From Emiliania huxleyi CCMP1516 (taxonomy: Eukaryota; Haptophyta; Isochrysidales; Noelaerhabdaceae): a stretch of DNA of 64,000 nt. The notes under the pieces were generated by a model. The model saw nothing but the letters and a program-made list of their open reading frames with translations, ran no database searches and was not told the origin of the DNA. Made by a program: the position numbers and the translations under genes. Below, one piece after another: positions 39,483-47,908 of this stretch. How positions within the stretch are numbered: position 1 is the first letter of the stretch; every line of letters starts with the position of its first letter. Location: the NCBI RefSeq assembly GCF_000372725.1, contig NW_005200385.1:163018-227017 (forward strand). Reading direction: 5' to 3'.

Positions 39483-40009
39483 GTGTCGTCATCATCTGTC
39501 CCCGTCCACCCATACCGCGTTGGTGTCCAGTCCGAGCCTGACTGTTGTTCATCTTTCTACATACATATGTGTGTGTGTGTGGGTGTGTGTGTAATGGCTG
39601 TCATCAGTTGTGCGGCCGTCGCCGCGGCTCGTCTCTGCCGCGGCGGCTGCTGCGCGCACGCGGCGGCGCCGCTCTCTCGCGAGACGGCTGGCGACGTGGC
39701 TCGCCGCCGACGTACGCTGCGCTCGTCCGACCGCCCGCGGCGTGGCGTGCGCGGCGCGGCGCGCCGATGTGCGAGCGCTTCTGCGCTCCTGTTATCCTGC
39801 ACTGCCTCTCTCTGGTGCTGCTGGTGGTGGTGGTGGTGCTGCTGCTGGTGCAGATGCTGCTGCTGGTGTGGCGCGGCTCTGCGACTCGGCTCGACGCGCG
39901 CGTGGCGGGCATCTGACGCGGCGGGCGGCGTCGCGGGCGGCAGCGGTGGCGGCTCGATGGTGGAGGTGGAGGCTGGTGGCTGTGGTGGACTTTGAGTTTA
40001 TTGATGGTC
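39483..40009. other. Spacer with one tiny membrane ORF candidate
   Basis: 39770-39916 reads MCERFCAPVILHCLSLVLLV then a poly-Val/Leu span and WRGSATRLDARVAGI, a possible tail-anchored peptide, but the span is coded by (CTG/GTG)n and may be chance. Confidence 0.25.
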
Positions 40010-40820
40010 GAGTACGAGGACTGGGGGGGGGAGGGGGTTCAACCTGGTGACAGAGGACCGTGGGCCATCGCGGGGACTGCTGCGTACGGAGGGCGCGGCA
40101 GATTGATCCGGATGGTCACACCCGGTGGGTGGCACCGAGGCGTATGGGACGCTCCACTGTATCTTAGCTCCTGAGGGGCGCGTGGTTATAACCACGTAGT
40201 ATGACTATAGCCCACCACAGACACCCTCCCTGCTCCACACGTGTGCTCACACCCTCACCCTCTCCTCTCTCCTCTCTCTCTCTCTCTCTCCTCTCTCTCT
40301 CCTCCTTGTCTGCTGTCTGCCTGACTCAGGCGCTCATCTGCCGATGCGTGATTGTGTGTGGGCTGCTCCGAGGGGGCCCTGTGCGATCCGACGGGTAGGG
40401 GGTCTGTGCCCGGGCGGTGTCCGGTGCGGAGGCTCCTTCTGATCCCGCCTGTGATCTTGTTGGGTGTGAGGTTGTGGCGGCTTCGATCCCAAGGGGGGAG
40501 CTGATCCCACTCGTAACCAACTCTCAGGGGCAGTAGGTGGGCGAGCTTCAGGCGCGCCCATCTCGAACGTCAAGGCGTCGCTACGCGCGGTCTTCCGCGG
40601 GGGGAGCTTCGTCGACGGGTGCGGGACCGCGGCGCAGACAGTGCTGCGGCGATGCCTCCGGCTGTTTGCGGCGGGCGGCTTGCTGCTCGCTGCGATGGCT
40701 AAAAACTCGTCTCGTCGCACACCAAGGGCGTATGCTCTGGCGAGACGTGAGGCGCATGCGCCCAGCGCAGGAGGGAGTGGCTGCCCGTTGGGACGGAGCC
40801 CCACCCAGCCCTTGCTTGTC
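40010..40820. mobile_element. Dispersed element with conserved ORF, copy A
   Basis: About 800 bp shared in inverted orientation with 62280-63110. The best conserved part, about 40590-40760 (+), codes VKASLRAVFRGGSFVDGCGT, AAQTVLRRCLRLFAAGGLLL, AAMAKNSSRRTPRAYALARR; the other copy is about 90% identical here with frame kept. In this copy the frame is open from about 40473 to 40979. No known transposase or polymerase motif is seen. A TIR or LTR boundary was not found. Confidence 0.6.
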
Positions 40821-41012
40821 CCGAATCCAGCCCCTGGCGGTTATAGAGACGGGAACGACCGACGCGCGAGCAGCAGGCGAGAGCGAGCGAGAGCGTTCAG
40901 AAAGAGAGAAAGACCAGAACACAACGCACTCTCTCACATGACAAGCGATCCCACGACTGCGAATGTGGGGACTACATGATTACATGAAGGGTGGAGGGGC
41001 CCGTCCGCAGAG

Positions 41013-42461
41013 CTAGGCGGCGCGGGCACCCCCCACTGGGGCCGAGGACAAGAGGCCGTTTGCCGCTTGCTGCTTCTTTTGCTTGTTGATCCAGTTGGTA
41101 CGCTCCTTGCGCGCCTGCTTGTTGGTGTTTTCGGCGTCGCCCGCCACCGCCGCCTTGGAGATCTGCTGCGTGTGGTGGATGTCGCGAGGGCCAGCCTAGC
41201 CCTCGTCACCGCCTTGCGTGTGGGATCTCAGGACCACCGGACCGCATCGGCGTCCACGTCCTGACCGGCCCGGTCTTTGTGCGCGGCGCAGCGCCGGGCG
41301 ACGTGCTGCGCGTCGACGTGCTCGAGGTAGCCTGAGCCCCCCCCCCCCCCCCCCCACACACACACAGAGCAACCCGCGTGGATTCCACACGAGACAGAGC
41401 TCTCTCCTCGCAAGATGTGGGGAGATATGGGGAGATGTGGGGAGGTGTGGGGAGGTATGGGGAGACAGCTCGCCCTCGTAGCCACCGTGAGTCACTCACA
41501 CAAAAACACAACCACGGACCCAACGCAAGACGCAGCCACAAGCTCAGACAGTCGAGAAAGGGATAGACCGCAACGACAGTCAGAAGTCAGCGCTGGGTCC
41601 CAGGCGCCAGGGCGAATGCGATGACGGCCTCTAGTGTGAGCTCTAGCTAGTGAGCTCATCGCTACTATAAATATGCAGCGAGTTAGTTAGGAGCCGACCG
41701 ACCGACCCAGCGACCCTCGCGTCCGGTGCTCACCGACGGCCGGGCGGGCCACCCGCCCACGCGCCGCCTACGCGCAGCGCGTGCGCCGCAAACTCGCCCG
41801 CCGACAGCGCCGGCCAGTCGCCATCGGCCGTCGCGAGAGGCCTGCCCGGCTGTCGCCGCGGGGCCCCCACGAACACCACGCGTCGGATGCGGTGCCGCCA
41901 TCCTCCAGCGGCCGCCCCTCCGCCTCCTCCAACCACCAGCTGTCTGCGGCCCCGTCCGACTGGGGTGGCATCCACTCGCCCTCAGCCTGCGATTGAGCCG
42001 CCGCCTCGGCTGCTGCAGCCAGCCGCTCTTCCGCCGCCCGCTGCGACTCAGCGATCCGACGCCGCGCCAGCCTCTGCAGCCGAGTAGCAGCTGACTCAGC
42101 CGGCAGGGAAGGAGCAGCAGACTCAACAGCCTCACTGGGCTGGCTTGGAGGCGCTGCGAGCGGCGGATCAGTTGGTCAGTGTTGCTGTCCTCTCATCACC
42201 GCCGCCGCTGCCACCGCCGCCGCCGCTGCCACCGCCGCCGCCGACGCCACCGCCGCCGCCGCTGCCACCGCCGCCGCCGCTGCCACCGCCGCCGCCGACG
42301 CCACCATCGCCACTGCCGTCGTCGCCGTCGAAGCTGCGAGCACCGCTGGAGCCATCAGAGCTGCCACCTCCAGAGCTGCTAGAGCTCCGAAGGCGGCGAG
42401 GGCCACTGGCTCCACGTCGGCCATCGCCACCACCTCCCCGCTCACCGCTGCGACGTGACAT
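41013..42461 (-). CDS. Gly-rich/coiled-coil protein interleaved with an opposite-strand gene
   Basis: ATG 42461 opens MSRRSGERGGGGDGRRGASG, a Ser/Asp patch and a poly-(GGGGGS) run. A 46-nt GT-AG intron (about 42196-42151) joins in phase to APPSQPSEAVESAAPSLPAE, RLQRLARRRIAESQRAAEER, LAAAAEAAAQSQAEGEWMPP and DSWWLEEAEGRPLEDGGTAS (to about 41870), then probably DWPALSAGEFAAHALRVGGA. A last exon (41197-41013) after GGGCTAG reads GPRDIHHTQQISKAAVAGDA, ENTNKQARKERTNWINKQKK and ends ARAA-stop. The internal joins at 41870-41200 are not resolved. No domain family recognised. Exons of an acetamidase-like gene on the + strand lie inside its large intron and upstream, so the two genes are interleaved. 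Confidence 0.5.
41416..41465. repeat. GAGATATGGG-type decamer array
   Basis: Five units of GGGGAGATATG/GGGGAGGTGTG in the region where the interleaved genes share intronic DNA. Confidence 0.9.
41492..41654. repeat. Dispersed intronic repeat, copy also at 49171-49330
   Basis: Shares GACAGTCAGAAGTCAGCG, TGGGTCCCAGG and GACGGCCTCTAGTG with the UGDH intron copy, same order and orientation, about 80-85% identical by eye. Confidence 0.85.
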
Positions 42462-43676
42462 CGCGATATGCGAGGCTGGTTGCGTCCGCTGGCTAAGCTT
42501 GGTTCGCGGTGGCGGGCGCCGTGGCGACTGCACGATGGCAGGTAGGACGCACGATGTCGCTGTTCACACCAATGCAGACTCACACAGCGGCATGTGGTTG
42601 CTCGAGCTTGCGCTTCTCGCCGACTACCTGGTACTGGGCGTGGACAATATCGCGGCCGTACGGAGGCGCGCTCGAGTTGTCGCTTGGGCGTTGGGAGGGG
42701 GTCCAAATCTTGGAAGCAAGGCTGCCTACCGCTACTAGGCGCGCTCGAGTGGCGCGTGCCGCCGCACTTGCGGCACACGAGGCTCGATGCCAGGGCGGGC
42801 GTCGCGCGGCCGCCGTGGGGCGGTGAGCTCGACTTGCGGCCCTTCTTTGGCGTGATGGCGACGGCGCCGCCGGTGGGCTTTGGCCGGCAGTTGTCGATCG
42901 CGCGCCGCTGCTCGTCACGGCTTGAAAGAGACGGGGGGAGACATGTTTAGGCAGTCGTCGATCCCGCCGCGGAACGAGTTTGGCGGCAACCTCGACTGCA
43001 AGGAGCTCGTCGCGGGCAGCACGCTCTACCTGCCGGTGCACGTCGCGGGCGCGATGTTCGTCGTGGGCGACGGCCACGCGCGGCAGGGCGACGGCGAGTG
43101 CTGCGGCACCGCCCTCGAGACGTGCCTGGCCGGCGCCTTCCGCCTTTCGGTCGTCAAGCCGTCGTTGCCGCCGTCGCTGTGCCGGTGGGCGGCCCGCGCG
43201 CCGGAGTGCGCGCGCCGCTCGCCAGGCCGCGCGCCGAGACCGACGGCGCGCTGATCACGCTCGCGTGCGCGATGCGCGTCGACGACGCCGCGAGCGCGGC
43301 GCTCGAGGCGATGCTCGACTGGCTGGGTGAGCTGCGCCCGGCCGTCGACCGTCGCGACGCGTACATGCTGCTCTGACTCGTGCACGTGACGCAGCTCGTC
43401 AACGGCACGAGCCGCGGATGCCACGTCGTCCTCGAGAAGCGTGCCTGCCGCCCGCCGACGGGGAGGCCGGCCCCGCCGCGGCCGTCGCGACCTAGTCCTA
43501 CAGCTTTCGCTGTGTGTGTGCACCTGTGTCTGTGCCAGAGCGCGCCAGTGCATGCACATGCACATGCACATGCACATGTGACATGTCGGTATACTTCGCG
43601 GGTCCTGCTTTTCTATTCTTTCTGGCGGCATGCGAGCGGCGCCATCTCTGCCCCCGCACGGCCCCTTTGGACATAG

Positions 43677-44124
43677 CTTGCTATGAACGAGGTGTTAACC
43701 TGTTATCCTTCCAACGTGAGGAGAGGGGGACTCTCTCAGTGATTTGGGCTCGGCAGGTTGCAGCCCTCAGCCGAAGCCGGGGATGGTCCCGTAGCCGAGG
43801 AGAGCCCGCGTCGATGAGTTCGACGCGGTCGGGTCGCCATGCGGAGAGACCAGAGATCACCCGAATGCCACGTTCAAAGCGCGCCTCATCGCAAACGTCA
43901 CACTCGACTCGAAGCGCGACGCAAAAACATCGCGGGAGATTTTGGAGGTTGAGGGGCTTCATCAAGGCTTGATGACAAACATCCTCGAAGCCGCGGGTCG
44001 ATTTTCTTTTCAGCCAACACGGCCGAGCTCCATTGGCGATGGCGTTTTCAAGATTAGCGAAAATTTAATACTATTATAGCGTGTCAGAGTGAATATTTGC
44101 TGCGGCCCCCGGCTCGGTTCGGCG
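43677..44124. other. Non-genic stretch with a relic
   Basis: 43738-43800 resembles the 3' end of the IQ-motif gene (44966-45040, starting CAGTGATTTGGGCTCGGCAG). No intact gene seen. Confidence 0.5.
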
Positions 44125-44547
44125 CTAAAAGTGTCCCGTAGGGCAGGCCGCCGCCGCACGAGCCGCGCCACCGCCACGGCTGCGGCGATGGCGTGCGAGC
44201 GTGCGTGTGCGGGGGAGGCAGCGTTTGTGCAAGCCGCCGCCCCACTCCCTTCGCAGCCGCTTGGCAGGGAAGCTCTCGTCCCGTCCCGCCGTCTGGTGAA
44301 TGAGCTCGAGCAGCTTGGTGGAGGCCGAGGCGCGGCGGTACAGCGGGCGCCGTCCAGAGCCGCCAGCCGGCCGCGCTGCTGTCCGCCGCCGCTTGCACAG
44401 GAAGAGAATGAAGACAATGAGCAGGGCGATGGCGGCGGTCGCCCCGGAGGCGGCGGCAGCGGCCACAAACCCGCTGTGCGAAGGCACAGTGGCGCACGCG
44501 ACGGGCGGCCCTCTTAAATGGCCCGACATGTGTCTTAAAAAAAACAA
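44125..44547 (-). CDS. Single-pass membrane protein or its last exon
   Basis: Up to 140 codons; the first ATG in reasonable context is 44529 (MSGHLRGPPVACATVPSHSG). A clear membrane span follows (ATAAIALLIVFILFL) with a strongly basic inner side (CKRRRTAARPAGG), then a cytosolic tail with KLLELIHQTAGRDESFPAKR. The Ala-rich stretch before the span has no Cys or signal peptide, so this may be the C-terminal exon of a receptor-like protein. No family recognised. Confidence 0.4.
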   Translation of the reverse strand: MFFLRHMSGHLRGPPVACATVPSHSGFVAAAAASGATAAIALLIVFILFLCKRRRTAARPAGGSGRRPLYRRASASTKLLELIHQTAGRDESFPAKRLRREWGGGLHKRCLPRTRTLARHRRSRGGGAARAAAACPTGHF

Positions 44548-44654
44548 AACAATCTCTAGGGCTAGACGGCTCCGCGAGGTTGTATACCTTTTCAGACTGA
44601 ACTATTCTGGGTACCAAGGGTACAGTATGTGCTGCAGCCTGCTAGATCTCACTC

Positions 44655-44930
44655 ACTGAGCTGAGTGAGCTCATTCGTGATTGCCTTCGCGGCATATTTT
44701 GGCCCCTCGAGTTTATCGAGCTCTCCTCGCGCAAGGACGACTCTTCTCTGGCGCCCGCTGCGATCATTTGCCATCATATCGTTGCTCAGATCCACACTCT
44801 CTTCGAAGGGAGGAGGCTGTTCACTCCGAATTCTTTTTTTGGAAGGCTGAAGGTCACATGGACCACCAAGAACTGGCACGGGCTGCAGATGCAGCGCTTG
44901 TCTGTCGTCCTCCACACCGCCGAGAGAGAG
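44655..44930 (-). CDS. Candidate exon of unknown protein
   Basis: A reverse frame reads DRQALHLQPVPVLGGPCDLQ, PSKKRIRSEQPPPFEESVDL, SNDMMANDRSGRQRRVVLAR and GELDKLEGPKYAAKAITNEL, ending at a stop after LTQLSE. Composition is natural and unlike nearby chance frames. It lies just downstream of the IQ-motif gene on the same strand and could be its 3' exon. Its LQPSKKRI codons contain a 24-nt word (AATTCTTTTTTTGGAAGGCT and on) also found at 47841 upstream of UGDH. Confidence 0.35.
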
Positions 44931-44997
44931 AGAGAGATTTTTAGAAGCCAACAAGAAATGTGTCACACACAGTGATTTGGGCTCGGCAGCTTGTCGA

Positions 44998-46506
44998 CTA
45001 CCAGCCGGAGCCGGAGTCGGAACCGTAGCCGAGATGGTCGTCGAGGGTGTCGAATATGTCATTCGCCTCGCTAGTAGAGCCGGTGCCGCATGAGTCTTGG
45101 TCGGAGGAGGAGTCGTCGGAGGAGCGGTCGCGCCTGATGCGCTCTGCGCCGAAAATGGAGAACTCGCGCTTGTCGCGCCTGATGCGCTCTGCGAGGGGGC
45201 CGGGGTCGTAGTTGTCGTGCTCGAGCGTCGGGTAGGTGGCGCGCCTTGCGACCTTGTCGGCCGTGCTGCCGTCCCAGTACAAGGTATACCAGTCGCCGCG
45301 AGGAAAGAACCAAGCATTGACGGACCTGTACCGTCCGAGAGCGGCCGCCTGAGCGGCCTGAGCGGCCGCCTGAGCAGCCGCGTGGGCAGCCGCGGCAGCG
45401 GCAGCCTCTCGAGCCGCCGCCTCGCGCTTGCCTTGTTTCTTCTCCTGCCGCGTGCGCGACGTCTTCTTCTTCTTCTTCTTGGCGCCCGCAGAGTGGGGCT
45501 GGCTGGCTCGCCCGAGGTCGTGCTCGGGATGACTGGGGCAGGGCGACTCACGGGAGGAGGAGGGGGACGAGGGCGGAGGCAGGCACAGCTGCTCTCCGGT
45601 GACCTCGTGTTGGTTGCAGAACCCGATGGTTCCGTCGCAGCCGCGCACTGTGTCATGAGGGATGTACATTTCGAGAGGGAATCGAGCCAACGCTTCCGAG
45701 AAGGGGAGAGGAAGACGAGTAGATCGCAGACAGTAGATGAAGTCGACGACGTAGCCGCCGCCGCGCCGCCGCCCGCCCTCGTGGCCTCCGTAGACGCGGC
45801 TGAGGAAGAGGTCGGCGGTGCGCCCGCTGGGCGGGCAGGCCTTGAAGAACTTGGTCAGTGAAGTGCGAGTGTTGAGGCCGCGCGCAGCGGCCTGTATCTT
45901 GGTGATGAGGAGCATGATGATCATGGTGCCCTTGCGCAGCAGGAACGCGCGCATCGCCCGCTGAACGCGGGTTGCTGCGGCGCCCTGTGCGAGCTCCAGT
46001 CGGATGTTCTGCAGCGTGGAGGTCACAGCCGCAATGTCGTCGGTCCCAGCAGCCACCACAGCCTCGCCAAAGTCGCCAGCGAGGCTGGGCAAGCCCGGCA
46101 GCTCTGGCGAGCCAACGAGGCCGGCAGCAGGCCCGACTGGATTCGAACTGGGGACTTTGCGATCGCGACCGGGCGCCGACTCGACTGAGCCAGGCGAGGA
46201 GTGCTCTGCTGGCTCTGGTCGATTTGGTGCCTCATAAAGCGTCGGCGAGATTGAAAGTTTTTGCAGCACGAATCCGACGCGCTCAGTCTCGTCGGCGTCA
46301 GCGGGCGCCATGAGGCCGTCGGAGACCGTGGTGATGATGCCGGGCGCAGCCGGGGCCGGCCGCGCGGCGGCGCCGGACAAGGCGAGCGGAAGCGAAGCGA
46401 CCAGCTGATAAGGAGGACTTCTTCTCTCTCTCACCGCCGTGGCGTGGCAGACGGTGAACGAGCTAGCGTGCGGGGAGAGCGGCATTGTGCACGGTGCGGA
46501 ATGCAT
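44998..46506 (-). CDS. IQ-motif protein with lysine/alanine-rich linker
   Basis: 502 residues from ATG 46506 (a second ATG at 46485). Residues about 175-225 carry two IQ motifs: AATRVQRAMRAFLLRKGTMI and ITKIQAAARGLNTRTSLTKF, the calmodulin-binding pattern. Then a segment with YVVDFIYCLRSTRLPLPFSE and MYIPHDTVRGCDGTIGFCNQ, a poly-Lys/Ala-rich linker (AGAKKKKKKTSRTRQEKKQG) and a C-terminal domain VNAWFFPRGDWYTLYWDGST, ending acidic with YGSDSGSGW. The 3' end is duplicated as a relic at 43738-43800, so the family is or was multi-copy. Function unknown; calmodulin binding is the only firm prediction. Confidence 0.6.
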   Translation of the reverse strand: MHSAPCTMPLSPHASSFTVCHATAVRERRSPPYQLVASLPLALSGAAARPAPAAPGIITTVSDGLMAPADADETERVGFVLQKLSISPTLYEAPNRPEPAEHSSPGSVESAPGRDRKVPSSNPVGPAAGLVGSPELPGLPSLAGDFGEAVVAAGTDDIAAVTSTLQNIRLELAQGAAATRVQRAMRAFLLRKGTMIIMLLITKIQAAARGLNTRTSLTKFFKACPPSGRTADLFLSRVYGGHEGGRRRGGGYVVDFIYCLRSTRLPLPFSEALARFPLEMYIPHDTVRGCDGTIGFCNQHEVTGEQLCLPPPSSPSSSRESPCPSHPEHDLGRASQPHSAGAKKKKKKTSRTRQEKKQGKREAAAREAAAAAAAHAAAQAAAQAAQAAALGRYRSVNAWFFPRGDWYTLYWDGSTADKVARRATYPTLEHDNYDPGPLAERIRRDKREFSIFGAERIRRDRSSDDSSSDQDSCGTGSTSEANDIFDTLDDHLGYGSDSGSGW

Positions 46507-46523
46507 TGCCGTTCTTAATTAAC

Positions 46524-46790
46524 GGAGTCGCTTAGGCGGCTCCGGCGGTGAGCCGGTGAGTGTGCCAGTCCGCGCCAGTCCGCGCCCTTGTCGCGCCAGT
46601 GTGCTGTGAGATAATTTTTAGAATTCTTTTTTTCCTGTGTCGAGCCTGTGTGCTAGAAAGAAAGAAAACGGACAACCCAAGGGAGAGAGAGTTGTTTGGA
46701 GCACTTGGAGCACTTGGAGTGCAGTCGGCAACCTCACATCCAGGGCCGGTGAGCTGAGAAGCGCATCCAGCGGGCCGGATGATCGGTATC
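46524..46790. repeat. Composite dispersed repeat with a conserved hairpin
   Basis: 46524-46545 (GGAGTCGCTTAGGCGGCTCC, an 8-bp stem with TTAG loop) and the following GTGCCAGTCCGCGCCAGTC ... GAATTCTTTTTT are shared with 61962-62095. 46647-46683 is an inverted tail of the 32951 repeat and 46693-46783 matches 32459-32535. Confidence 0.75.
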
Positions 46791-46799
46791 GGGTTACGG

Positions 46800-47110
46800 G
46801 CTAGAGAGCCCTAGCCCCGGGGGTGCGCGTTCGCAGGGCAAGGGCCTTAAAGTAAACACGGGTCTCCGAGGGTTAGCTCCGCGCTCCAGGTTTTCCCTAG
46901 CAGCAGAACGCCCCCTCTACTCGGAGCTAGTGCGCGGTCGCAGGGCCATAACACGGGTCTCCGAGGGTTGGCTCCGTGTACCGGGTTTCCCCTTAACTGC
47001 AGAACGCCGTCCCTCTACTCGGAGCTAAAGAATACTCTCCGAGGGATAGTACCGCGCTCCGGGTTTCCCCTAGCAGCAGAACGCCCCCTCTACTCGGAGC
47101 TAGTGGACAC
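46800..47110. repeat. About three tandem copies of a 100-bp repeat
   Basis: Units share GTCTCCGAGGGTTAGCTCCG, GGTTTCCCCTAGCAGCAGAA and CGCCCCCTCTACTCGGAGCT. Each can fold through CTCCGAGG with CTCGGAG. Confidence 0.85.
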
Positions 47111-47838
47111 GACACTAGCTAGTGATACGAGAATACGTACCGCCCCCGCGCAACTACTCGACGATAATACGAGAATACGCAGCTGCGGGGCACCTATAAA
47201 GAAACAGCGAGGTAAAGTTCGGCGGCTATGATAAACCGAAAGTTGTCGTAAAACGCGGGCGAAAGCAAAGCAGAGGGCGGGCGCTTTCTGCCGCAGCGAT
47301 GCCCGCAGCCTGTCGAGCAGCTTCCGCGGCGCACATGCGCCGCGGGGTTGAACGACAGCCGCGCCTCTCGAGCCACCCGTGCCACGCGCGGCGACGCGCG
47401 CCCTGCGCGCCAGTCGGCGCACTGGCAGCACTGCACCAGCCAGCACGGCGTGGAGCAATGCATCCAGGGCATTGTGTTGGGCGCCAGCCAGCATGCCTCA
47501 GCACAGAGCAAGAGCGCATGCTGCGCACCCTGGCGCAGCACCAGCTCGCCTCCAATCAGGCACTCTCACCACTGCACAGCCGCCCACGAGCGCCCGCAGC
47601 TGCACTGCTCAACGCTCAAGCTCAGGAGCCTCCCCTTGTTGTCGCAGCTTTGTGCAGTGCAGCGTGCGAGCAGCGCAGCGCCAGGCAGACCCGTGGCACG
47701 CCCGGGCGGCTGTGGGACGGAGGCCCGCCGAGCGAGTGTGAGCCGCATCGGCGGCCATGTCTCCCGCAGCCGCGAGCTAGCGGTGCAAAGAGGCAGCGTC
47801 GCGCATGCTTTTCCGTAACGGCCGAGTTTTTCTTTTTT
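47111..47838. other. Non-genic stretch upstream of UGDH
   Basis: Long frames on both strands here have Cys/Ala/Ser/Arg-biased sequence and no recognisable domain. I see no supported gene. Confidence 0.4.
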
Positions 47839-47850
47839 AAATTCTTTTTT
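47839..47850 (+). promoter_or_regulatory. AAATTCTTTTTT motif upstream of UGDH
   Basis: Lies 58 nt before the UGDH ATG, followed by TTGGAAGGCTGAAG. Confidence 0.4.
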
Positions 47851-47908
47851 TTGGAAGGCTGAAGTGTTCGGAAGCCCTGCCGTGCTGTGTACGGGCGTGT
47901 GCACACTT

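Larger units (their letters stand above)
41232..43676 (+). pseudogene. Acetamidase/formamidase-like gene, probably decayed
   Basis: Pieces on the + strand: 41232-41328 RIGVHVLTGPVFVRGAAPGD then VLRVDVLE; about 42610-42665 WYWAWTISRPYG; 42739-42896 EWRVPPHLRHTRLDARAGVA, DLRPFFGVMATAPPVGFG; from 42951 SSIPPRNEFGGNLDCKELVA, GSTLYLPVHVAGAMFVVGDG, HARQGDGECCGTALET; then in another frame ETDGALITLACAMRVDDAAS and HVTQLVNGTSRGCHVVLEK. These are the conserved blocks of FmdA/AmdA amidases, which release ammonia from formamide or acetamide; GGNxD and GDGHAxQGDGE carry metal-site residues. Signs of decay: an unexplained frameshift between 43155 and 43220, an in-frame TGA at about 43374 between YMLL and LVHVTQ, and no N-terminal domain. 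The intron 42897-42950 is GC-AG with repeated ends. Confidence 0.65.

Noticed and set aside
39554-39590. (GT)n-rich tract as possible Z-DNA regulatory site
   Set aside because: Short and interrupted; no reason to prefer it over many similar tracts in the window.
46120-46160. TTCGAATC word resembling a tRNA T-loop
   Set aside because: The flanking bases do not form a T stem and no acceptor or D arm is present; it lies in the IQ-motif coding frame (SSNPVG).
47299-47862. 188-codon forward frame just upstream of UGDH
   Set aside because: Low-complexity Ala/Arg/Ser/Cys sequence ending in a poly-Phe from the T-run; it overlaps the promoter and has no family.
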